Origin: Anaerolineae bacterium
GTDB taxonomy: Bacteria; Chloroflexota; Anaerolineae; JAAYZQ01
Direction of reading: 5' to 3'
NCBI GenBank assembly: GCA_016929795.1
Contig: JAFGIA010000224.1
Location: forward strand, 1-13,108
DNA: 13,108 nucleotides
Shown: positions 1 to 5,979 of the stretch, one piece after another
Numbering within the stretch: the first letter of the stretch is position 1
Layout: each line of letters opens with the position of its first letter
The notes under the pieces: model-generated
The model's input: only the letters and a program-made list of their open reading frames with translations
Database searches by the model: none
What the model was told of the DNA's origin: nothing
Program-made: the position numbers and the translations under genes

Positions 1-1674
1 ATCGTCTTTGCCCGGGCGCGACTGACGACGGAGGTGCTGCTGACCTACCTGCGCGACGCCGTGGCGCGGTCAGAGGCCGGCCACGACATGGGGGTGGAGC
101 AGGTACAGGGTTACCGAGGCGGCTACCTGCCGCTGGAGCGGCGGCGGATCGAGCGCGGGCTGAGGGCACGCGAGGTGTTGGCCGTGGTGGCGACGAACGC
201 GCTCGAGCTGGGGATCAACATCGGCCACCTCGATGCGTGCATCATGACCGGCTATCCGGGCACGATTGCCAGCACGTGGCAGCAGGCAGGGCGGGCAGGG
301 CGCCGGGCCGATACGTCGGCGGCGATCCTGGTCGCGGGCGCGTCGCCGCTCGATCAATACATCATCTCCCACCCCGACTATTTCTTTGAGCGCTCGCCCG
401 AGAGGGCGCTGCTCAATCCCGACAACCTGGTGATCGCCGCCAACCACATCCGCTGCGCCGCCTTTGAGCTGCCGTTTGAGGCAGGCGAATCCTTTGGTCG
501 CTTTCCGTACACAGAAGAGATGCTGACCTTCCTCGAAAAAGAGGGCATGGTGCGCCAGAGTGGAGGACGGTGGCACTGGACCGACCAGGTGTACCCCGCC
601 GAAGCGGTGAGCCTGCGCACGGCCGAGATGGACAACTTTGCCGTCGTCAGCGCGACGGAGGGCGAAGGCACGGTCATTGGCCTGGTCGACCTGCAGAGCG
701 CCCCACTCATGATCCACGAGGGCGCCGTGTACCTCCACGGCGGCGATGCCTACCTCGTGCGCGAGCTCGACTGGGAAGCCCGCATCGCTCGCGTGGAGCC
801 GGCAGACGTGGGGTACTACACCCAGGCGAGCGCATCGGTAAAGGTGGACGTGCTCGAGACGTACGAGGAAGAGGAAAGCGTGACGACGTGCAAGGCCCAC
901 GGCCTGGTGCTGATCACGTCACACGCCACGTCGTACAAGAAGGTGCGGCTCTACACACACGAGATCCTGGGCTGGGGCGACATCTCGCCGGAGCAGGTGC
1001 CCGAGCAGGAGATGGAGACGACAGCCTACTGGTTCCACGTGACGGCGGGCATGGCAGCAGCGTTGGAGGAGGAAGGGCTGCTGAACATGGCACGCGAGGA
1101 TCGCGGGCCAAACTGGGAAGCCCAGCGCCACCGTGCGCGCGCACGCGACGGCTACCGGTGCCGGCACTGCGGCGCACCCGAGCGGCCCGACCGCGCGCAC
1201 GACGTGCACCACGTCGAGCCGTTCCGCACCTTTGGCTACGTGCGCGACCAGAACGACCGCTACCTGGAGGCGAACCGCCTGGGGAATCTGGTCACGCTGT
1301 GCCGGTCGTGCCACCGGCGCGTGGAGGTGGATCGCATGGTGATGGGCACGCTCAGCGCGGTGGCCTACGCGGTACAGCACATCGCCCCGCTCTACCTGAT
1401 GTGCGACCCACGCGACATGGGCGTGGTGAGCGAGGTCAAATCGCCTGTGACGCGGCTGCCCACCATTACGATTTACGACCATGCGCCCGGCGGGCTGGGG
1501 TTCAGCGAAGGGCTGTACGCGCTGCACGACACGCTGCTGCGCGGTGCGCGTGAGCTGGTGGCCAACTGTCGCTGCAAACATGGCTGCCCGTCATGTGTCG
1601 GGCCCGTGCTTGAAGTGGGGACCGACGCAAAGGACAACTGCCTGCGCCTGCTCGAGCGATTGCTGGAGCCATAA
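1..1674 (+). CDS. DEAD/DEAH-box helicase, DUF1998 type with HNH insertion (5' truncated by window)
   Basis: The reading frame is open from base 1, so the N-terminal RecA lobe with Walker A and B lies outside the window; the GTG at 34 is internal. The visible part begins with the second RecA lobe: a motif IV-like IVFAR, then ATNALELGINIG (motif V) and QQAGRAGRR (motif VI with arginine fingers). The C-terminal region reads APLYLMCDPRDMG, then IYDHAPGGLGFSE and a cysteine cluster CRCKHGCPSC near 1567-1600. These are the hallmarks of DUF1998 SF2 helicases such as Bacillus MrfA/YprA, DNA-repair helicases that translocate 3'-5'. Between the two parts, about 1132-1335, lies a complete HNH-like module: CRHC, HDVHHVEPF, GNLVTLCRSCH. 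The helicase family is confident; the repair role is inferred from the family. DISARM DrmA also carries DUF1998, but no other DISARM gene is visible here. Confidence 0.9.
   Translation: MVFARARLTTEVLLTYLRDAVARSEAGHDMGVEQVQGYRGGYLPLERRRIERGLRAREVLAVVATNALELGINIGHLDACIMTGYPGTIASTWQQAGRAGRRADTSAAILVAGASPLDQYIISHPDYFFERSPERALLNPDNLVIAANHIRCAAFELPFEAGESFGRFPYTEEMLTFLEKEGMVRQSGGRWHWTDQVYPAEAVSLRTAEMDNFAVVSATEGEGTVIGLVDLQSAPLMIHEGAVYLHGGDAYLVRELDWEARIARVEPADVGYYTQASASVKVDVLETYEEEESVTTCKAHGLVLITSHATSYKKVRLYTHEILGWGDISPEQVPEQEMETTAYWFHVTAGMAAALEEEGLLNMAREDRGPNWEAQRHRARARDGYRCRHCGAPERPDRAHDVHHVEPFRTFGYVRDQNDRYLEANRLGNLVTLCRSCHRRVEVDRMVMGTLSAVAYAVQHIAPLYLMCDPRDMGVVSEVKSPVTRLPTITIYDHAPGGLGFSEGLYALHDTLLRGARELVANCRCKHGCPSCVGPVLEVGTDAKDNCLRLLERLLEP
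1132..1335 (+). other. HNH nuclease-like domain inside the helicase gene
   Basis: Within the helicase frame, two CxxC zinc knuckles (codons at 1159/1168 and 1300/1309) flank an HDVHH motif and a GNLVTLC stretch followed by CH. This matches the zinc-stabilised beta-beta-alpha HNH fold, with the His-His, Asn and terminal His catalytic positions all retained. It sits just upstream of the DUF1998 core rather than at a terminus, so it is an insertion or an interdomain module. Nuclease activity is predicted, not shown. Confidence 0.8.
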
Positions 1675-1730
1675 CGTCACCCGACCGCTCCAGACGTCCA
1701 TGCTCGAACACACCGGGTAAAAGGCCGAAA

Positions 1731-1753
1731 GGTCAAAAGGTTCCCGCCGAACC
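1731..1753 (-). terminator. Possible weak terminator for the glycosyltransferase gene
   Basis: Read on the minus strand, a 5-bp stem GGTTC/GAACC with a 5-base loop (1753-1739) is followed by TTTTGACC, about 40 bases after the glycosyltransferase stop codon. The stem is short and the T tract is interrupted, so this is a tentative call. The 119-base gap between the two convergent genes holds nothing else recognisable. Confidence 0.3.
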
Positions 1754-1793
1754 CCAAGGCCCGATGCCATTTCCACGCGGGCCGAGTCGCTCC

Positions 1794-2534
1794 CTAGACG
1801 GCCTGGGGTGGAAGGAAAGTCTCATATTCCTCCGGATTGCGCAGTTCCCGGCTCAACCGCAGCCGGAAGCGGGCCAGGTCGCGGAAGGCGCGGGCAATGA
1901 CCTTCAGGTTTGCGCCCGTGGCAGCGCCGGCTGTGCGCGGCAGGTGGGTCACCGGCACCTCGACGATGCGAAACCCGCGCGCTTTGGCCCCGGCGAGAAA
2001 CTCGGTGTCGATCATGGCCCCATTTGACACCAGCGACACATGGGCCAGCACCTCGCGACGGAACAACTTGAAGCCACAATCGATGTCGCGGCACAGGCGT
2101 CCAAAGAGGAGGCGCACGAGCGAGTTCCAGCCCAAGGCATTGAGCTTGCGCATCGCCGGGTCCTGGCGATCGGCCCGGTAGCCGCAGATGATGTCGGCCT
2201 TGTCGACGTGGACCAGGAACCGCTCGATCTCGCCAAAGACGAACTGCTTGTCGGCGGGGGTAAAGGCGATCCACTCTTTCGTCGCCGCCGCGAACCCCGC
2301 TTTCAAGGCCCCGCCATAGCCACGGTTGGGATGGTGCTCCACCAGGCGAAAGCGAGGGATGCGCTGTTCAAGCTCGCGCCCGATTTCGCCGGTGCGGTCG
2401 GCGCTGCCGTCGTTGACCAGGATGATCTCATAGTCGATGCCCAGACCCTGGGCAACCGCCGACACCTCTTTGACCGCCGCTGCCGCGTTTTCCTCTTCGT
2501 TATACGCCGGAAGGACGATAGACAAACTCTGCAC
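1794..2534 (-). CDS. Family 2 glycosyltransferase (dolichyl-/polyprenyl-phosphate hexose synthase-like)
   Basis: This is a 246-residue GT-A fold enzyme of the DPM1/DPG-synthase-like branch of GT2. It opens with SIVLPAYNEEEN (residues 5-16) and has the nucleotide-sugar binding VNDGSADRT (40-48). FTPADKQF (91-98) sits where this family has its metal-binding aspartate (D95), and DIDCGFKLFRREVL begins near 150. Such enzymes usually move a hexose from a nucleotide sugar to a polyprenyl phosphate at the inner face of the membrane. No C-terminal membrane segments or GtrA domain follow, so it is likely a soluble or peripherally bound form. The start is a GTG with a perfect AGGAGG seven bases upstream. 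It stands alone, converging with the helicase and diverging from the six-gene operon. The family is certain; donor and acceptor are unknown. Confidence 0.92.
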   Translation of the reverse strand: MQSLSIVLPAYNEEENAAAAVKEVSAVAQGLGIDYEIILVNDGSADRTGEIGRELEQRIPRFRLVEHHPNRGYGGALKAGFAAATKEWIAFTPADKQFVFGEIERFLVHVDKADIICGYRADRQDPAMRKLNALGWNSLVRLLFGRLCRDIDCGFKLFRREVLAHVSLVSNGAMIDTEFLAGAKARGFRIVEVPVTHLPRTAGAATGANLKVIARAFRDLARFRLRLSRELRNPEEYETFLPPQAV

Positions 2535-2541
2535 GCTGGTG

Positions 2542-2547
2542 CCTCCT
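2542..2547 (-). promoter_or_regulatory. Ribosome binding site fixing the GTG start of the glycosyltransferase
   Basis: AGGAGG on the minus strand lies seven bases upstream of a GTG codon (2534-2532). The conserved N-terminal beta strand begins within four residues of this start, so no later start is plausible. Confidence 0.75.
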
Positions 2548-2553
2548 GAAGGT

Positions 2554-2568
2554 TCTCATTGTATGAGA
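2554..2568. promoter_or_regulatory. Palindrome upstream of the glycosyltransferase, possible operator
   Basis: TCTCAT-TGT-ATGAGA is a perfect 6+6 inverted repeat about 20 bases before the GTG start. It contains a TACAAT resembling a -10 element on the minus strand (2563-2558), though no convincing -35 lies at the right distance. It could be a repressor site or a small 5'-leader hairpin. This is read from symmetry alone. Confidence 0.25.
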
Positions 2569-2661
2569 TGATCCGGGATACAAAATATTACGGGGCAGGC
2601 GCCGGAAAACCGATCTCCCTCGCCCCTATGGCGCGGTGTGCCCAGCCTGGTCTTGGCCAGC

Positions 2662-2690
2662 TTGCGTTGCTTTTCGTCTAGTGGTATAAT
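2662..2690 (+). promoter_or_regulatory. Extended -10 promoter of the six-gene operon
   Basis: A consensus TATAAT at 2685-2690 is preceded directly by TGG, giving the extended -10 form TGnTATAAT. A weak -35, TTGCGT, lies at 2662-2667 with a 17-base spacer. Transcription would start near 2697, leaving a leader of about 115 bases before the ATG at 2812. The position suits the lipoprotein gene and those after it. Confidence 0.5.
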
Positions 2691-2800
2691 GCCCCAAGCT
2701 GTCAATCTGGTTCATTTCAAACGTGGGACCAGGCATCCTCCCTTGCGGAGGCAAAAAAGCCTAACACAACCCCACTGTTTCGCCTGCGGTGCACGACATG

Positions 2801-2805
2801 GGAGG
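2801..2805 (+). promoter_or_regulatory. Ribosome binding site deciding the lipoprotein gene start
   Basis: GGAGG lies six bases before the ATG at 2812. It favours this start over an in-frame GTG at 2638, which would put 58 unrelated residues ahead of the signal peptide and lie upstream of the predicted promoter. Confidence 0.65.
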
Positions 2806-2811
2806 CCCAAG

Positions 2812-5010
2812 ATGATGGCCAACAGACGCACGACAGCCTGGACAATTCTGTTGATGGCGACGCTGGCGGGGGCCATCGTTGGCTGCAACGGAATAGACGC
2901 TGCAGTTGCAGTCGACTTTTACCGCAACGAAGAATGGCGCGCTGTTCTTCACTTTTCGACCCCCGTGGATCCGTCTCAGCGGAGCGTAACAGAAGAAGAG
3001 ATCGAGTCGTACTTGAATGACCTGGTGGCTGGGGCTGTGGCACAGGGTGTCGATACGCACCTGACTGAGTACGTCGACGAAGGCTTTTTGATCTATAGCG
3101 TAGAGATGGAAGGAACAGGGCTGGACACGCTATCGCGTGCAGCCTTTCAGGGAGAGGCCGAAATTACCATCGACAACAACAACGGCGGGCGATCTCTGGT
3201 CCAGTTTCGTTACAACGCGAACGCAGGGCCGACCTTCGACTCGCTGGAACTGGTGCTGCGCGCAGGCGAGATCCTCGACGGGAATGGTACCCGGCTGGAC
3301 AATCGAACCATGCAATGGCGCAATCCGTACGGCGTGGTCGAAGCCACGCTGATGGAGCACTCCAGCCTCAGCCAGGCAGATGCGGACATTGCCGTGAGTT
3401 TTTACCGGGATGAGGATTGGCAGGCGGTCATGACCTTCTCGATCCCTGCAGACGTGATGAGCCAGCCTGGAACCGCGACGCAAGTTGCAGGCGAGCTGGA
3501 AGAGATGCGCGCGGCCGCCGAGGTGTACGGTGTATCGGCTGAATGGCACCAGGCGGCCAGTGCGGAGCACGAGGTGTATACCATCCAGATGCAAGGCAAC
3601 GGGCTGGATGTACTCTCCTGGCTCGTTTTCAGCGGGCAGGCTGCCATCTCGGTCGATCAATACGGCAGGCAGCAGTGGATCCACTTTCAAGACAAATCGG
3701 GCATTGGTTTGCAATACCGGTCATCACAGATTACGCTCCATGGTGGCACCGTGATGGACACCAACGGCGAGTGGATCGACAACCACACGGTGTCCTGGGA
3801 CAATGCCTACGGGCCGGTACAGGCCACGCTGCTCCCATCCTCGCTTCTATCCGACGCCGACGCGTATCTGACGCTCGACTTTTACCGCGGAGAACGCTGG
3901 CGAGCGATTTTGGAGCCAAGTCTGCCGGCAGAAAGCCTCTTCGCGGTCGATAACAAGGCCGAGATCGAACGTGAGCTGAACGAGCTGGTGGCACAAGCTG
4001 CCTTGGCCAACGTGACAGCTCAGTGGCGAGAGGCTCGAGGTCTTGACTCTGGGGCTTATGTGATCGAGATGGAGGGCACAGGGCTCGACCTCCTCTCCAC
4101 TGTCGTCTTGAACAATGTGGCGATGTTCGAAGTAGAGCAGACAGGCCGCGAGCCGCTGGTGCACTTTGCCCAGGAACGAAATGGGGGATGGGAATTTCAC
4201 TCGCTGGCGCTCGAGGTCAGAGGGCGCAAGATCGTCTCAGGGGACGGTGTGGGAGAGGGCACGCGGCGGATGACGTGGATGGATGCATCCGGCTGGACCA
4301 GTGCAACGATCATCGCCAGCCCTCGCTCGCTGGCCGATTTTGCGGCGGTGTACGGTCCAACGGTGGGCATTGGCGCCGCGGCCTTGATTGGAATGGGCCT
4401 GGTGGCAATAGGCGCGCGCAAGGCGTGGAAAAAGCATCAGGCGCGCCCCCCACGCTGCCCGCAGTGTGGTTTCAGATTCCCAGAAGATGCGCGCCACTGT
4501 CCCAGGTGCGGCCACGATCTGAGGTTCCGAGTTTGCCGCCGCTGTCGATTCCAGATGCCTGCCGATGCCGTCTTTTGCCCTCAATGCCGACTGGATCAGA
4601 GAGGGCTCGTCGAGAGGCTCGGCCACAGATGGGACCGGTGGCGAACCTCGATCCAGGCAGCCAGGCCTCGTAGCAAAGGAGATGCGGCACGTGAGCCCGG
4701 TCAAGACGAGCCCGAGCCTGCCGCGACATCTCTTTTCCCCATCCCCATTGGAAAAGAACTCCTCGTCGGCAGCGGTCCCGGCAGCGACCTGCAACTCGCC
4801 GCGCCCGGTGTCGCCACTGAACACGCTGTTATTCGTGCTGCACGCCGCTGCTATTTTGTCCAGGATCTGGGCAGTGAAGGGGGGACCTGGGTGAATGGGC
4901 AACGCATTCCCGGGGCAAGGAAACTCGAAAAAGAGGATGTGATCCAGATCGGCTCTGTGTCTCTTGTCTTTGACGGCGAGTCACTCGTTCAAAGCCACTG
5001 GGAGCTGTAG
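2812..5010 (+). CDS. Lipoprotein-like membrane protein: three tandem repeats, TM, double zinc ribbon, FHA-like domain
   Basis: The 732-residue protein opens with a signal peptide (NRR, then a hydrophobic run) ending in a lipobox-like AIVGC with Cys25. Three related ~160-residue units follow, with the D/S-FYR motif at residues 35, 196 and 356 and a matching [MV]xW about 132 residues later in each. A membrane segment lies at about 511-533 (GIGAAALIGMGLVAIGA), followed by basic residues, so the repeats should face outward and the rest the cytoplasm. Then come two zinc ribbons (CPQC, CPRC, CRRC, CPQC; about 549-600), a charged linker and an FHA-like domain (about 648-728). The FHA domain keeps the glycines, His671 and TWVNG, but the usual pThr contacts are replaced: Ser654 for the GR arginine, Ala668 for the SRxH serine, Gly690 for the NGT asparagine. 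It looks like a scaffold or sensor linking outside to inside. The repeat family is not recognised with certainty; an LppM/DUF3153-like relationship is only a guess. It is the first gene of the operon. Confidence 0.85.
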   Translation: MMANRRTTAWTILLMATLAGAIVGCNGIDAAVAVDFYRNEEWRAVLHFSTPVDPSQRSVTEEEIESYLNDLVAGAVAQGVDTHLTEYVDEGFLIYSVEMEGTGLDTLSRAAFQGEAEITIDNNNGGRSLVQFRYNANAGPTFDSLELVLRAGEILDGNGTRLDNRTMQWRNPYGVVEATLMEHSSLSQADADIAVSFYRDEDWQAVMTFSIPADVMSQPGTATQVAGELEEMRAAAEVYGVSAEWHQAASAEHEVYTIQMQGNGLDVLSWLVFSGQAAISVDQYGRQQWIHFQDKSGIGLQYRSSQITLHGGTVMDTNGEWIDNHTVSWDNAYGPVQATLLPSSLLSDADAYLTLDFYRGERWRAILEPSLPAESLFAVDNKAEIERELNELVAQAALANVTAQWREARGLDSGAYVIEMEGTGLDLLSTVVLNNVAMFEVEQTGREPLVHFAQERNGGWEFHSLALEVRGRKIVSGDGVGEGTRRMTWMDASGWTSATIIASPRSLADFAAVYGPTVGIGAAALIGMGLVAIGARKAWKKHQARPPRCPQCGFRFPEDARHCPRCGHDLRFRVCRRCRFQMPADAVFCPQCRLDQRGLVERLGHRWDRWRTSIQAARPRSKGDAAREPGQDEPEPAATSLFPIPIGKELLVGSGPGSDLQLAAPGVATEHAVIRAARRCYFVQDLGSEGGTWVNGQRIPGARKLEKEDVIQIGSVSLVFDGESLVQSHWEL
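2899..4320 (+). repeat. Three diverged tandem coding repeats, ~160 codons each
   Basis: Units begin at about 2899, 3382 and 3862, with periods of 161 and 160 codons. Shared landmarks are FYR-x-E/D-x-W-R/Q-A near the start, the segment E/Q-M-x-G-x-G-L-D in the middle and G-T-R-x-x-x-x-x-[MV]-x-W near the end. The units are diverged at the DNA level, so this is an old domain triplication rather than recent slippage. Confidence 0.85.
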
Positions 5011-5034
5011 CACAGTTTCACAAGGGGGCAGGAG

Positions 5035-5964
5035 ATGAACACGCACCAATGCAGCCAATGCGGTACGGAAAACGAAGCGGGCTTTCGTTTCTGTAAAAGC
5101 TGTGGCGCCCCACTCGCCACAGCAGAGATGGGGAATGGTACAGGCGCGGCGGATGAGGCTCGACCGTCATCCGGCACCAGGGTCACCCGGACAGTGGGTG
5201 CGGCTGCCCGGTCAATAGGGCAGTTGGGCTCGGGTGGTATGTCTGCCGTCAACATCTGGGGGCCCTTTGCAGGATTCGGGGAACGAGGACGGCACGTTTC
5301 CTGGTTGCTCAACAACCTGGGGGATCGTGCCGAGCGGTTACGCGACGCAGTCATGGAACGCTTCAACGAACGCCAGATCCCCGGAGCTCACATTCACCCA
5401 CGAACGCTCCTCGGTCAGGGCGTGGTGGTGGAGCGCAGGCCCTATTACTTTGCCCAGCGGGGCATCGCGACAGCGGCCCTGTATATTGCCCGGTTTGGCT
5501 ACGACCTGTACGTGTCACAGGTAACCTACGTCCGAGGCGCCATCAGCCCGCTGCGCGCCATCCTTCTGATCTCGAGCGTGCTCTTTCAACTCGGCTACAT
5601 CCCTGCGGTCATTGCTGCGATTGCACCCCTCAACGCCACAGGCGTTGACCTGGCGCGCCTGTACGGTTACGAAAGCTATGACTGGAGTGCATTCGGGTTT
5701 CTGAGCTGCTGTGTCGGGCCGTTATGGGCGCTGAACTCGCTGGGACTGCTCCTGGTTGCCCTGCACATGTTTTACAAGTTTCTGACAATCAAGGATCCGC
5801 TGGCGATGTTGCGCCTGCCCCCGAACGAGTTCCAACAGGATGACATTATCGCGCTTGAAAAAGCAGTGGAAGAAACGGTCCGTCTTTCTCTGGATGCCGT
5901 AGGCATCGACGCGGGGCTGATGCCCCCTGCACCCGAGTACGGGTTCAGGCGGCGACTGATATAG
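5035..5964 (+). CDS. Zinc-ribbon protein with two membrane segments
   Basis: This is a 309-residue protein of no recognised family. An N-terminal zinc ribbon (CSQC ... CKSC, residues 6-24) resembles those in the preceding gene product. A flexible Gly/Ala/Thr-rich linker (about 28-75) and a mixed region containing RPYYFAQRGIA follow. Two hydrophobic segments lie at about 173-196 and 220-246, with a short loop between them (LARLYGYESYDW). The C-terminal ~60 residues are soluble, with an acidic helix (DDIIALEKAVEETVRL). Both the zinc ribbon and the C-terminus should lie on the same side, probably the cytoplasm. AAGGGGG lies about seven bases before the ATG, and the gene starts 24 bases after the lipoprotein gene. 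Its place between a membrane scaffold and an ATPase suggests a membrane anchor or adaptor for the ATPase; this is inference. Confidence 0.8.
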   Translation: MNTHQCSQCGTENEAGFRFCKSCGAPLATAEMGNGTGAADEARPSSGTRVTRTVGAAARSIGQLGSGGMSAVNIWGPFAGFGERGRHVSWLLNNLGDRAERLRDAVMERFNERQIPGAHIHPRTLLGQGVVVERRPYYFAQRGIATAALYIARFGYDLYVSQVTYVRGAISPLRAILLISSVLFQLGYIPAVIAAIAPLNATGVDLARLYGYESYDWSAFGFLSCCVGPLWALNSLGLLLVALHMFYKFLTIKDPLAMLRLPPNEFQQDDIIALEKAVEETVRLSLDAVGIDAGLMPPAPEYGFRRRLI

Positions 5965-5979
5965 CACCGGGAGCATATC

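Noticed and set aside
1..1674. DISARM (DrmA-like) assignment of the DUF1998 helicase
   Set aside because: No DrmB, DrmC or methyltransferase gene lies in the window, and the motif set fits the MrfA/YprA branch equally well or better; the upstream context is not visible.
2675..2745. tRNA-like string GTCTAGTGGTATAATGCC followed by GGTTCATTTC
   Set aside because: It resembles a D-arm and T-loop, but neither the acceptor nor the T stem can be paired; the TATAAT is better read as a promoter.
2638..2811. Upstream extension of the lipoprotein gene to a GTG at 2638
   Set aside because: It would bury the signal peptide behind 58 residues and start before the predicted transcription start; the ATG at 2812 has a well-placed GGAGG.
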